64,000 bases of DNA from Saprolegnia diclina VS20. Taxonomy: Eukaryota > Oomycota > Saprolegniomycetes > Saprolegniales > Saprolegniaceae. The notes below the pieces were generated by a model that was not told the DNA's origin, made no database searches, and worked only from the letters and a program-made list of their open reading frames with translations. The position numbers were made by a program, and so were the translations under genes. The stretch covers positions 266,392-330,391 of the forward strand of contig NW_008246090.1 in assembly GCF_000281045.1 (NCBI RefSeq), given 5' to 3'. Below are positions 20,874 to 31,697 of the stretch, one piece after another (position 1 is the stretch's first letter; each line of letters begins with the position of its first letter).

Positions 20874-22709
20874 TTAGTGGTGGAAGAGGCGGACGCCCGA
20901 GAAGGTCATCGTGATGCCGTACTCGATGCACGCCTGCTTGATCTCGTCGTCGCGGTTGCTGCCACCGGGCTGCGTGATGAACGAGACGCCGAGCTTGGCC
21001 GCGTGGTCAATACCGTCACGGAACGGGAAGAAGGCGTCCGAGGCGAGCGAGACGCCCGTGAGCTGCCCCACAAAGGCGTCCTTCTCGGCGACGGTGAGCG
21101 GCGCGGGCACCGTCTCAAACTGCGCGTCAAAGGCCGCCTTCTCGACGGGCGCCATGTCGCCCTCGATGTAGCGGACACGCGCGTTCACACGCTCTTGGCG
21201 CTTGACCGACGGCTTGAAGGCGAGCGCGGCGACCTTGGGGTGCTGGCGGAGGTGCCACACGGCCACCTTGCGACCCGCGAGCTTGACGCAGTCGACACGG
21301 CTCTGCTGGCCGGCGCCGACACCGACCATCTGGCCGTCCTTGGCGTAGCCGACCGAGTTACTCTGCGTAAACTTGAGCGTGATCGCAGCGAGGATGAGGT
21401 CGCGCTTGGCCGCGTCCGTGAGCGGCGCGCAGCTCGTCTGGACGTCGGCGACGTGCGAGTGGTTGAAGAGCACGTCGTTCCGGCGCTGGGCAAACGTCAT
21501 GCCGTACACCTCACGGTACTCCATAGGCGGAGGCACAAAGGCGGCGTCGGCCTCGAGCACGATGAACTTGCCGCCCTTCTTGGCCGCGAGGATCTCGAGC
21601 GCCGCGGGCTCGTAACCGGGCGCGATGATACCGTCGCTGACCTCGCGCTTGAGTACCTTGGCGGTGGCCTCGTCGACAATGTCGCTGACAGCGACGAAGT
21701 CGCCAAACGAGCTGAGCGGGTCGGCGTTGCGCGCGCGAAGGTACGCGACCGAGAGCGGCGTGAGCTCAATGTTACCCACTTCGTAGGCCGCCTTGAGCTT
21801 CTCGTCGAGGGGCACGTAGACAGCGGCACCGGCCGGCGAAACGTGCTTGAAGGACGCCGCGGCCGGGAGGTGGAGCGCCTGGCGCACTTCAGCCACGAGC
21901 TGGTACGCGTTGGCCGCATCGAGGAGGTTGATGTAGCCGGGCGTGCCGTTGAGGACCTTGAACGGCAGCTTCGAGCCCTTGATCGTCATGATGGACGCCG
22001 GGTTCTGGTGCGGGTTGCAGCCGTACTTGAGCGGAAGCGCGGGCTCATACACACGCGTGACTTCGTCCGAGGTCTGGCCGAGCTGCGCGTTGAACCACTT
22101 GGAGATCTGCGTGTCGTAGTGAGCCGAGAGCGTAAAGGCCGCCGCGGCGCAGCGCTTGCGGAACGCATGCGTCGTGCCCGTTTGGTTGGCGCTCATCTCG
22201 GCGACAAGGTCCATGTACTGCGACGGCGACGTGCAGATGACGACGCTCGCGTGGTTCTTGGCCGACGAGCGGAGCATCGACGGGCCGCCAATGTCAATGT
22301 TCTCAATGCACGTCTCAAAGTTGCCGCCCGACGCGACCGTGGCTTCGAACGCATACAGGTTGAGGACCATGAGGTCGATGTTCTTGATGCCATGCTTGGC
22401 CATGTCATCTTCGTGCTGCTTGTTGCCGCGGACGCCGAGGAGACCGCCGTGGATCTTGGGGTGGAGCGTCTTGACGCGGCCATCCATCATCTCGGGCGAC
22501 TGCGTGTACTCCGAGACGTCAATGACCTGGAGGCCAGCCTCGCGCATGGCCTTGGCCGTGCCACCCGTCGAGAGGAGCTCGACGCCATGGGCCGCGAGGT
22601 ACTTGGCGAGGTCGAGGAGGCCGGTCTTGTCCGAGACCGAGAGGAGCGCCCGGCGGATGGGCACGACGTCCTTCGTCGCGCTGGCAACGGCGGTGATGAT
22701 GTGGGCCAT
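20874..22709 (-). CDS. ATIC (purH): Bifunctional AICAR transformylase/IMP cyclohydrolase
   Basis: Single exon, 611 aa. The N-terminal IMP cyclohydrolase domain (1-~210) has LLSVSDKTGLLDLAKYL, LSTGGTAKAMREAG, MDGRVKTLHPKIHGG and NIDIGGPSMLRSSAKNHA. The AICAR formyltransferase domain follows with KYGCNPHQNPA, the catalytic Lys-His of AAASFKHVSPAGAA, NADPLSSFGDFVA, VSDGIIAPGYE, GVGAGQQSR, SDAFFPFRD and the terminal RLFHH. It catalyses the last two steps of de novo purine synthesis (10-formyl-THF dependent formylation of AICAR, then ring closure to IMP) in the cytosol. Having no intron is unusual among its neighbours. The long plus-strand frame over the same DNA is a codon-bias shadow. Confidence 0.97.
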   Translation of the reverse strand: MAHIITAVASATKDVVPIRRALLSVSDKTGLLDLAKYLAAHGVELLSTGGTAKAMREAGLQVIDVSEYTQSPEMMDGRVKTLHPKIHGGLLGVRGNKQHEDDMAKHGIKNIDLMVLNLYAFEATVASGGNFETCIENIDIGGPSMLRSSAKNHASVVICTSPSQYMDLVAEMSANQTGTTHAFRKRCAAAAFTLSAHYDTQISKWFNAQLGQTSDEVTRVYEPALPLKYGCNPHQNPASIMTIKGSKLPFKVLNGTPGYINLLDAANAYQLVAEVRQALHLPAAASFKHVSPAGAAVYVPLDEKLKAAYEVGNIELTPLSVAYLRARNADPLSSFGDFVAVSDIVDEATAKVLKREVSDGIIAPGYEPAALEILAAKKGGKFIVLEADAAFVPPPMEYREVYGMTFAQRRNDVLFNHSHVADVQTSCAPLTDAAKRDLILAAITLKFTQSNSVGYAKDGQMVGVGAGQQSRVDCVKLAGRKVAVWHLRQHPKVAALAFKPSVKRQERVNARVRYIEGDMAPVEKAAFDAQFETVPAPLTVAEKDAFVGQLTGVSLASDAFFPFRDGIDHAAKLGVSFITQPGGSNRDDEIKQACIEYGITMTFSGVRLFHH

Positions 22710-22765
22710 GGCGGAGGAAGAGATCCAAATGGAGAATGAGTCAACCCTCGGCGATCTTTGAGCGG

Positions 22766-22777
22766 GTATCCGGATAC
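22766..22777 (+). promoter_or_regulatory. Palindromic GTATCCGGATAC upstream of PurH
   Basis: A perfect 12-bp palindrome 57 bp upstream of the PurH start, built from two half-sites of the recurrent TCCGGA motif. Confidence 0.5.
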
Positions 22778-22848
22778 AACCGCCACATCTTCAACCGAAC
22801 CCCGCACAACGTATGGTTCGAGCCAAGTGCCAGTCGTTTGGCGCTTTC

Positions 22849-22858
22849 GTATCCGGAC
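22849..22858 (+). promoter_or_regulatory. Recurrent upstream motif GTATCCGGAC
   Basis: Second copy in the PurH 5' flank, 140 bp upstream of the start. Confidence 0.45.
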
Positions 22859-23613
22859 GATTAAAGTTTGAGCCAATGAGAAGCGGCGAAAATCCGATTT
22901 GGTTTCATCATCACCCGAGCGGACGCTCCGAGGATGATGTATACGAAGGCAGCGCCGATGTGCGCCCTTCGTGGACGTCTGCCGACGATCGCATGGCACC
23001 GATGACCCAGACATCAATGGATGCATGCTTCATGCCGCATGATCCTAGCCTCATGGGCCATGGGCGCCAGGGCTACGGCGCTGAAGGTGACGACGGAGCG
23101 GGTGCTGCGCGTGGTACCGGCAGCAGACATGGCAGCCACCAGCTGCCACGAGCAACGAACGCGTCGACTGGCATGTGGCAAGCGTAGGCCATGCATCGTC
23201 GAAGCGTATACAGCGCTTATGTAGGCGAACGATAGAACGATGCGCTCTTGTATTTGTCGTCGTCCATCATGGATGTGCAGTCCATCGACGATGACGCATG
23301 CAAGTTGACCCGATGACCGTGCCATTGCCGAAGGGTCTGGCGATGGCAATAATGAGCGAGGAGGATGGACGCGACGAGATGATGGCATGGCATGGCATCT
23401 GCGGGGCGTCGTTCAAGCTTCAACCTGCCGCCTATCAGGAGCAGCCCTCGTGGCAGCCCAGCTGCGTCGCGCTTGCGATGCACCGACGCATCGCCACGTC
23501 ATGGAGACCCGAAAAGACAGCGTGATCAAGACAAGGAAGGTCGTTGTTTCATACTTTTCTTAAGAGAAAACGTGCAATGGAGGTGGAGTGCCTAAATTCG
23601 ACAAGCTATGTAA
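22859..23613. other. Intergenic region, no supported gene
   Basis: Between the PurH promoter and the casein kinase 1 stop. Open frames on both strands are short and compositionally unlike the genes; nothing is called. Confidence 0.4.
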
Positions 23614-25011
23614 TCAATATCTTTGGCGCTGGCTGGGCAGCTTGTTCGGGTCGCTGAGATCGCCGTTCGACGCGACGCGGGGGGCCACATATAATCTATC
23701 GTCACGATTGCCGGTGGCGTACCCGGGCTGTTGCATCTGCTGCATCTGCTGCATCTGCTGCATTTGTTGCATCTGCTGCATCTGCTGCATTTGCTGGAGC
23801 TCGGCCGAATCCTTCGAGTCTTCCCGGACGTACAGCCGGCCCGAGTTGACGCGCATGTCTTGGCGCATCGGCTCCATGCGCGACGATCGCTGTTGCGAGT
23901 CGATGGGGTTGCCCGTCGGTGGCGCAGCCGTGGCACCCGTAGCCGGCTGCGGCGGCGCACCCGTGGCGCTGCCGCTGCCGTCCCGCTCTCTCCGGCCGTT
24001 TTGCTACAGGAAAAAATCCATGAGTAGGTGCCCATGAGCAGTGCAGCAACAACGTACCAAGTTGAGGACCGTCCAGTCGAACATCGCGTCAAACTGGAAG
24101 CCCTTGCGAAAGAAGAGCTCCTTGAAGAGGCGCTTGAGGTACGCATAGTCGGGCTTGTCGTCAAAGCGAAGGGCGCGCGTGTACTCAAAGTAGGCGCGGA
24201 ACTCGGCGGGGTAGCCCTTGCAGAGCACTTCGATCGGCGTGTTCATCTTCTTCTCCATGATGCGCTCGTACTTCTGCTTCTTCGTGTTGGCCTTGAGGCC
24301 CTGCCACGGAAGCGAGCCGCGGATGAAGTACATGAAGACGTAGCCAAGCGACTCGAGATCGTCGCGGCGCGACTGCTCAATGCCAATGTGCGTGTTGATC
24401 GACACGTAGCGCGCCGTGCCCGTGAGGTTCTTATTCTCCCGGTACGGGATGTGCTGGTGCGTCTTGGGGTCGCGGTACTTCTTTGCGAGACCAAAATCGA
24501 TCACGTGGCAGATTTGCGCACGCTTCCCGAGCCCAATGAGAAAGTTGTCGGGCTTGACATCGCGATGAATGAAGTTCTTCGAGTGGCAGTACTCGAGCCG
24601 GCAAAGGAGCTGGTCCGCAATCATGAGCACGGTTTTGAGCTGGAAGCGGCGACCGCAATAGTCAAAAAGGTTCTCGAGCGACGGGCCGAGGAGGTCAATG
24701 ACCATGACGTTGTACTCGCCTTCGACGCCAAACCAGCGGATGTTCGGGATGCCCACTACACCAGCATGAGCTACGGAAGCTTCTTGCGTCGACGACGTAC
24801 AGCCGCCGTTGAGGATCTTGTAGATCTTGGATTCGTAGAGAAGCTGCGGGTGCTTGCTCTTGACCGACTCGAGCTTGATCGCGACTTCTTCGCCCGACGT
24901 CATGTTGGTGCCGAGGTAGATGTCGCCAAACGAGCCGCTTCCAATCTTGCGGCCGAGGCGAAACTTCTTGCCGACGCGGAGCTCAAGGGAGCTCTCTCGT
25001 TGCGATGCCAT
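23614..25011 (-). CDS. Casein kinase 1 family Ser/Thr kinase (copy A)
   Basis: Three exons (24801-25011, 24058-24755, 23614-24003), 432 aa. The kinase domain (~10-290) has the glycine loop [44 protein letters not shown] and [22 protein letters not shown], all CK1-specific (it lacks the usual APE). The tail holds a Met/Gln tract of seven QQM units and ends SQRQRY. CK1 enzymes phosphorylate primed substrates in DNA repair, vesicle traffic and timing pathways. Copy B at 51538 shares both intron positions and a middle exon of exactly the same length (698 nt). Joining at 24801/24755 gives [12 protein letters not shown] as in copy B. Confidence 0.93.
23728..23797 (-). repeat. In-frame 9-bp tandem repeat coding (QQM)n
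   Basis: A run of near-identical 9-bp units (CAGCAGATG with CAACAAATG variants) encodes seven QQM units inside the tail of casein kinase 1 copy A. Silent CAG/CAA changes between units show it is not a fresh slippage product. It is absent from copy B. Confidence 0.9.
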
Positions 25012-25431
25012 GCTTCCTACGGTCCGCATGAGGTCGGGTCCCGGCCTCGCCGTGGCGTACCTTGTTACAACCGCACTTACTGACGCAGGGAGATGACCTA
25101 GACGGAAGGGTTCCATGAGCCATCCCCAGGGGCGCGGAGGATGGGACGTACGGGGGAGGAGGTCGTCGGGTGGTCTTGCGTCGTCGGGGCCTCTGAGGAG
25201 CAGGGAGGACCCAAGTACCGAAGAATGAACTGGGCAGTCTCCTGAGCAAAATGCAAACAAGCAAAGAACTTCACGAAATAAGTAACGCGTTGGCTCACGC
25301 TGCTTTTTTCCGCGCACTCAATTCCGCATACAAACCTCGAGTGAATCGCGTGAAAAAGTAAAAAAAAGCAAGGGTACGGTCGGCGCGATGGGTCAAAAAA
25401 TCGGCCGCCATTTAATTCCCCACCAGCGTCC

Positions 25432-25446
25432 ATACAAACCCCAAGC
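25432..25446 (+). promoter_or_regulatory. ATACAAA-type motif (ATACAAACCCCAAGC)
   Basis: Variant of the recurrent motif, about 420 bp upstream of casein kinase 1 copy A. Confidence 0.4.
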
Positions 25447-25470
25447 TGTTGCATGCCGCCGCCACTCCAC

Positions 25471-25485
25471 ATACAAAGACCAAGT
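25471..25485 (+). promoter_or_regulatory. ATACAAA-type motif (ATACAAAGACCAAGT)
   Basis: Differs at one position from the 15-mer at 5511 and 51264; about 460 bp upstream of casein kinase 1 copy A. Confidence 0.4.
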
Positions 25486-26013
25486 CGATTGGCGAGGGGC
25501 GGCGATAAAAATATCGAAAGGCGTGCCAGCTGGCCCATTATTAAATTCGCGCCACACATTTTTATAGGCCCCGATCTCGGCGTTAACGACCAACGAAATC
25601 GCTCTCTTTTTAATTGCCATGCGGCTTTCGAATTAAATGACAGGCGATTTGACAGACGCTTTGAGTTTTGCGTATTTTATTTCACGACCGGGACAGGACG
25701 CACGGCCTTTCGCAGGAGCGTCACGCCAAGGGGCACCCGACGACAGCCACGACACCAAGTGCCTTCACGCAATCAAGAGCGTCTTCGGACGGGCAGTAGC
25801 GGCGCCGCAAAGAACTGGACGAAGATCGTAGTCGCGCCGTGCAATCTGGATCTGGCCCGGAAGAGTAGCCACGTGCGGACAGATAGATCGAGATCGAAAG
25901 TTGAGGGCGAGCCGACCGGTTGAACTTGGCCACCTCGGTGTTGCGCACGCGCTGGCTCCAACCGACCATCATTCGCACTCGACGACGAAAGCGCGCGCAA
26001 CGTCCGACACGAA

Positions 26014-26844
26014 ATGGCTGCGCCGCTCGAGGCCATCGTTGCCGCGTACTTTGCTCCCGATCGCTTGTTGCCAGAGACCTGGGCGCGCCTGTTGAGCCTG
26101 ACGCCAAGCGCAGCGACGAGCTTTTGCCAGCAACTGGTTACTGACAACGATGCCGATGGTCCCAACCCGACACGGTTGCCACCACTCTCGTACGTTGGCA
26201 TGTGGCCAAACGCCTACTACAAGCTGCTTGCAAGGTGTCTCTGGGTGTGGCAGACAACGGGCGTCTGCCCTGTCTTGACGCAGCTGCCACCACCGGTCGA
26301 TGGCGTCGTCGAGGACACGGGTCCTCGAGACCGTTTGGCGACGATTCCGTTGGCCATTGTGGAAGACCTCGGCACGACGACACGTATGGACGCATTTGTG
26401 GTGGCGATCGGAGGCGCGCGCGGCATCGTCACGCTGCTCGGAGTTCGCTGCACGGCGGGCAGTCAGGTGCTCGTCCCGCCGACGGCCGCCGTCTGCATGG
26501 ACGCCTTCAACCGCAAGCATGGCGACGCAAACTCCAAGTCGAAGCTCACGATCGGCGGCCGCCAGTGGACCAAGCACGCGCAGCGCAGCTTGGACGGGTG
26601 GTGGGGTGTCAACAAAGGCTCGGAAGCCCAGAAAAACGCACTCGGCGAGGCCAAGGTCCGCGACATCATGGCGAGTATGGTCTGGATGAACACGCACGGG
26701 CTGCCGAACGGGCCCATCGTGCTCGAGATCCGGCAGAAGGACGGCTACGGTGCACGCTGGGGGTGCGTCGACGGCGACGTGCACTTTCGCGGGTTCGTCG
26801 AGCCCTACATGGCCGACGGCCACGCCGTTGGCTGGGTGCATTGA
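26014..26844 (+). CDS. Uncharacterised 276-aa protein
   Basis: Single exon starting MAAPLEAIVAAYFAPDRLLP. The N-terminal ~100 residues look helical and F-box-like in length and Leu/Pro spacing, but no domain is recognised with confidence. The C-terminal half contains a Lys/Gly-rich segment and ends with an aromatic-rich stretch (GARWGCVDGDVHFRGFVEPY). Codon use matches the neighbouring real genes and the frame is long, so it is probably expressed. The opposite-strand 290-aa frame is treated as its shadow. Function unknown. Confidence 0.6.
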   Translation: MAAPLEAIVAAYFAPDRLLPETWARLLSLTPSAATSFCQQLVTDNDADGPNPTRLPPLSYVGMWPNAYYKLLARCLWVWQTTGVCPVLTQLPPPVDGVVEDTGPRDRLATIPLAIVEDLGTTTRMDAFVVAIGGARGIVTLLGVRCTAGSQVLVPPTAAVCMDAFNRKHGDANSKSKLTIGGRQWTKHAQRSLDGWWGVNKGSEAQKNALGEAKVRDIMASMVWMNTHGLPNGPIVLEIRQKDGYGARWGCVDGDVHFRGFVEPYMADGHAVGWVH

Positions 26845-27406
26845 CCGGATAAAGATTCATTTTCATTCATCCATGCACCTCATCTCGCGTTTCAAAGCTG
26901 CCAGCCGTGTGTGCCTGTATACGGACGTGGCGTCGCAGCTGTGCCACCTCGGTTGCGCTCCGTGCAGAGAAACCCAGGCCGATCCTATCTCGGTAGCCGT
27001 CGAGAGGCGCGACGAGCCCGTCGTCAGCAGCGTGTCTCCTGATGGCGGCCGCGTCCGGCTATCCGTGTAGCTAATGCTGCGAAGCGGTAGCTCGACACGG
27101 CTCGACCGCTACGTATACAACGACGACGCTGGGGTATGCAGCGACGACGGGAACCGACGATTGCGTGTCGAGTGGAGCGCCATAGACAGAGACGCCATGT
27201 GTGGCCGCATAGGCGGGCAGAGGATGGTCGACGAGCCCACGACGTCGCGTCTGCATGCTAGCAGAGTCGTTCGAGCCTCATGAGGCAACAACGCCATGAC
27301 GGGAGCTATGACGGGGCACGCCCTGGGATCTTCCTGGACCTGTAACAATGGATATTAAATTATACGAGTCGCGGTCGCATATTCGCCCCTCATCGCAAGC
27401 AAGAAA
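26845..27406. other. Intergenic region
   Basis: No gene is supported between the orphan gene and CSN1; short frames only. Confidence 0.4.
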
Positions 27407-28968
27407 ATGGGGCTCGAGACGTTCGACCTCGAGGCCGTCGCGTCCAAGTACGCGGGCGTCAACCGCGTCCGCCACCTCCTGTTCATCGTCGAGTATGGCA
27501 AGACGTGCGTCCTGGACCCCGAGAGCAAGCGCGGTACGGCCATGTGCTCGGCGAAATGAAGGCTAATTCTGCTTCTTCCTGGCTGTCTAGCGGTGTGTCT
27601 CCAGTACGCCAAGGATGCGCTGCGCATGCTCCTCGCCGAGCTCGAGACGACCAAGACGGCGGCCAACACGACCTTGTACCGCGAGCTCACAACCAAGTAC
27701 GCCGACTTGCTCCCGCTCGACTTCAAGGTGGACGCGGCGTTTGTGGACGCGGCGACGCGTGCCAACAACAGCCGCCACGAGCGCCTCGAGCAAGAGCTCA
27801 ACTCGTACAAGTCGAGCTTGATCAAGGAAAGCATTCGCGTACGTTATCCTCCTCCTTCTCCTTCGTTGGCGTCGTCCTCATGCGATGCGTCATGTAGATT
27901 GGCCACAACGATCTCGGCGAGTTTTACTACCGCATGGGCGACCTCCCGTCGGCGTTGCGCAGCTTTGCCCAGGCGCGCGACTACTGCACGTCCGACAAGC
28001 ACATTTCTGAGATGTGTTTCAACGTCATTCGCGTACGTCCATGGCTCGTCGTACGACCTCGTCATGCTCGCATCTAGGCGTCGGTGCACCTCAAGAACTT
28101 TGGCAACGTGACCAACTACCTCATCAAGCTCGAGCAGTCGGCCGTCGAGAGCGACGCCATGTACGTGCCATCCATCCTCCTATGCAAGCAGGCTCACGCG
28201 ATGCTAGTTTTGCCACCAAGATCGCTGCGACGCATGGCCTCGTGCACCTCACCAACAAAAAGTACCACACCGCAGCGCTCAAGTTTACGTCCTGCAACGT
28301 CGAGATTGGCTCGACCTTCAACGAGGTGCTGCATGCCGAAGACATTGCGCTCTTTGGCGGTCTCTGCGCACTCGCCACGTTTGACCGCAACGAGCTCCGC
28401 GACAAGGTGCGCCTCCCCACGCTTACGCCGAGGATGCTTACGCCGCTTCTCTCTATATCTGTAGGTCATTCAGAGCCCGTCGTTCAAGGCGTTCCTCGAA
28501 CTTGTGCCCCGCCTCCGCGAAATGATCCATGCATTCTACAGCAGCCAGTACGCTTCGTGCTTGCGCACGCTTGGCGAGATGCAGGAGGAGTGGGCGCTCG
28601 ACATGAACCTCTCAAACCACGTCGGCGAGCTCGCCAAGGAGATCCGCCACCGGGCGATCGTCCAGTACTTCTTCCCGTACCTCTCGGTCGACATGCGGGA
28701 GATGGCCGACACCTTCAACACGACGCCGGACGCGCTTGAAGACGAGCTGCGCGACTTAATCCTGCGCGGCAAGATCCACGCGCGCATCGACAGCCACAAC
28801 ATGGTGCTCCTCGCCCACGAGGCCGATGTGCGCGCCAAGGCGTATGCGAACGCGCTCGCGGTCGGCCGCCAGTACACGGCCGACACCAAGGCCGCGCTCT
28901 TCCGCATGAATTTGATCAAGAACAACATGGTGGTGGGCGCCAACGACGGCGACGCGACGCTCGGCTAA
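27407..28968 (+). CDS. CSN1: COP9 signalosome subunit 1
   Basis: Six exons (27407-27533, 27591-27838, 27898-28032, 28078-28160, 28208-28406, 28465-28968), 431 aa. Helical repeats come first (NDLGEFYYRMGDLPSALRSFAQARDYC, a TPR-like unit, and the Rpn7-like region), then a PCI domain at ~270-390 with the winged-helix part VDMREMADTFNTTPDALEDELRDLI and GKIHARIDSHNMVLL. CSN1 is a scaffold of the COP9 signalosome, which removes NEDD8 from cullin-RING ligases in the nucleus and cytosol. Length and order fit CSN1 better than the proteasome homologue Rpn7. CSN3 of the same complex lies about 14 kb downstream. Confidence 0.92.
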
Positions 28969-29129
28969 GGACCGGTAGTGACCCCATGGAAACCCATCCT
29001 CCCGCTCTTCTCCCATCAATATGCATTCCAGGCCTTGCATGCCCAAATTCACGAGGTAGACAGGACATGTTGGAGGAAGCGGAATTGGTAGCATAACGGT
29101 GGTGTAACGGGCAGGAGGGCTGAACAATC

Positions 29130-31636
29130 ATGGACGACGACGTGGCCGAGGAGCGACTCCTCGAGACCGTCCAGCGCGACCTCACGGCGCACGCAGCGGC
29201 CGTCCGCGTGGTCCTGACGCGGTTGGCCGAGCGCATCTTGGCCCTCGAGGAGCTCGTGGAGGGCCCGCTGGGCAAGCTCCCACACGTTGTCGACGCGCTC
29301 GACGCGCGCGTGACGGCAATGGGGTCGTCGCTCGAAGTCGCAATCGACGACACGCGCAGTGCGATACCGGACTACAGCGACCGGTTTGAAGTGCTCGACA
29401 AGCAGGTGGCGGGCCTCGCCGAGAGCGCCGGCGACATGCACGCCGTCGCCATGATGCAGGTCTCGCGCATCGCGTCCGAGACGGCCGGCGTCAAGAGCCT
29501 CATCGGGACGCTCAACGAAGCCCAGCGCCGCGCGACCGTGGCGATCCACGACGCGATCCAGGGCGCGGTCGAAAACATCCAAATCGTACGCCTTCGCTGG
29601 AGCGGAAGTGCGCTAAGTACCTCGGCGTAGGCCCGGGGCGCCGACAAGGAAGAGGTCATGGAGAACATTGCGGTCGTCCAAAAGACGTTTGCGGCCCAAG
29701 TCGAAGGTACATGCTTCGACATCTTTATCGAGATGGATGCGATTATGGGACGAGGTAGACATTTACAAGCACGTGGACGACGTCATGGCCAAACCGCCGC
29801 CGGTGGTCGTCTTGCAAGCAGCGCCCGAGCCACCGCGCCCGACGACGCCGATTCGCCGCGTCGAGCCCGTCGTCATTGCCTTCTCGCCCGAGAGGCCAGC
29901 AACACCCGCATCAACGCCAACACCCGCACCGACGCCGACCCCGACACCCGCACCGACACCGACGCTCAAACCGACACTGACGCCCAAGCCAGTGTCCCGC
30001 CCGGCGACGCCGGCGACCGTCGAGCATGAAGTCGAGTCGCCAGAGAAGAAGCCCGTGTCGGTACCGCCGTCCAGCAAAATTCCCGTCGTCATCCACGCCC
30101 GGCGGCGGGAAAAGGAGACGCGGCCGCCGGCGTCCATGACAGACCTACCGCCGTACGCGCTCCCGCCAGACATGAAGCACAAGATCGAGCACAACGTGCG
30201 CGCGACGCTGGATCCGCCAACTCCACTGCCGATACCACCGGTGGTCGCTGCGCCGACGACAGTGCTCGTGCCCACACACGCACCAGCAATAGCAGCAACG
30301 AGTCTTGTCCTATCCCACGGGACACCAGACGGGCCAGGCGTCCCAGGGGAGTTCAAGGCGCAGCTACATGCGTGCCAGAGTAGCGTCGAGATGGTGTGCA
30401 GCTTGCTCGAGGTCACACGCAGCCAGGTAGACGTGTCGGAACGGTCCCCGAAATGTATCAATCTATCAGGTCAAAATGCGCCAAGACGAGAGCGACGCGG
30501 CGATGGCCCGTGAGGTGCACGCGCTGCGCGCCAAGATCAAGAAAGTGCGCGACGAGTTCCACCACATTTTGCCGCTGCTCAAGCCGATGCTGTATGACTC
30601 CGACCTGCTCGCGACGCCAGGTCGTCAACATGCAAAATGACAGGGCGGAACGTCATGAGCGTAGAGTTGGAGCTCGGGCACATTCCGTCCTTGCGCACGG
30701 CACTCTTGGAGCTCTCGCGCAACCTCAACGTCGTGCGGCAGACGCGCAAGCACATGAGCATGGACATGCGCCGGACCATCGACAAGATCATCGACGTCAT
30801 CAACGACGCCTACCACACCACGGCGGCGGGCCCGATCGACGACATGACCGTATCCTCCATCTTGACGTACGCGGGATACGATAAGAATGGATCTAGGTCC
30901 TGGCGCGACAAGTCGACAGGGTCGCCCGCGCGCTTGCGTTTGGCATCCAGTCGACCGTTGGCGTGCTCACGACCGTCGACGCGGTCTCGACACGCGAGGT
31001 GGCGACAGCGATCGAGTCGTTCTCCGAAATCCTCACTGAGGGGCTTCACGACGGCAGCAGCGCCGAGATGCTTCGGCAACACGTCTCGGCCCTTACGTCC
31101 GAGCTACACGAGGCCAAGCACGAGCTTCGCGCCGCCATCTTGTCGCTGCAACACCGCCTCGAAGTCGCTCCATTCTGTTCAACCCGAGTCCTCATCCGTC
31201 GGACGTAGGAGCCGCGGAGCAGCGAGAAGACGCTCAAGGCAGTGCACTCGCGGCACGAGATCAACGACCGCGGGAAAGCTGTGCTCATGCTCGAGCACGA
31301 GGTGAGCGCGCTCCGGGCGCAAATGGACGCGCGCGACGAGACACTGCGGCGACTCATGCAGGACCTCGATGGCAAGGCCGACAAGCGGCAGCTCACTCGG
31401 TGCCTTCTGCCCTCCTAGGATTTGCATCGAATGATGGCAAGAATAGACTGCTTCATCCCGAGGTAGCTGAGCTCACCAAGGTCCGCAAGCTGCCGCACGC
31501 GACCAAGCCCAAGCCAAAACCCCTCTCGACGGGCGTCCTGCGAAAAGCCCCGGCGCTCTCGGCCCTCTTTGTGGAGAACTCCAAGGCACCGGACAACGAG
31601 TCGCTCGCCCGGTCCAGTCCGGTCTCGCGCGAATAG
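29130..31636 (+). CDS. Coiled-coil protein with Pro/Thr-rich linker, function unknown
   Basis: Eight exons (29130-29585, 29631-29706, 29759-30426, 30470-30620, 30665-30849, 30897-31163, 31209-31399, 31447-31636) give about 727 aa. Residues 1-175 are helical (HAAAVRVVLTRLAERILALE), then comes a low-complexity linker rich in PTPAPTPTPT, a second long coiled-coil half with regular heptads, and a basic C-terminus. No catalytic domain is visible. It looks like a cytoskeletal or centrosomal/ciliary scaffold, but that is only from its shape. It is convergent with the PDK gene, stops 61 bp apart. Confidence 0.7.
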
Positions 31637-31697
31637 TTGTCGTAGACAGTAGAAATATTACAATATATATAGCGTTAATTAGAGGGGGATTTTGTGG

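Larger units (their letters stand above)
25012..26013. other. Intergenic region, promoter of casein kinase 1 copy A
   Basis: No supported gene. It carries several ATACAAA-type motifs (25328, 25432, 25471) and AT-rich runs near 25500-25640, and presumably serves the divergent kinase and orphan gene. Confidence 0.45.

Noticed and set aside
20877..22739. 620-codon plus-strand frame opposite PurH
   Set aside because: Same cause; it is Arg/Glu-rich, repetitive and has no recognisable family, while the PurH reading is unambiguous.
25012..25317. In-frame 5' extension of casein kinase 1 copy A by about 100 codons
   Set aside because: Copy B starts at the equivalent Met, the extension is Pro/Arg-rich with no conservation, and an upstream promoter region is more likely.
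25969..26841. 290-codon minus-strand frame opposite the orphan gene
   Set aside because: Plus-strand frame has better codon use and a clean start; the minus frame is repetitive and His/Arg-rich.
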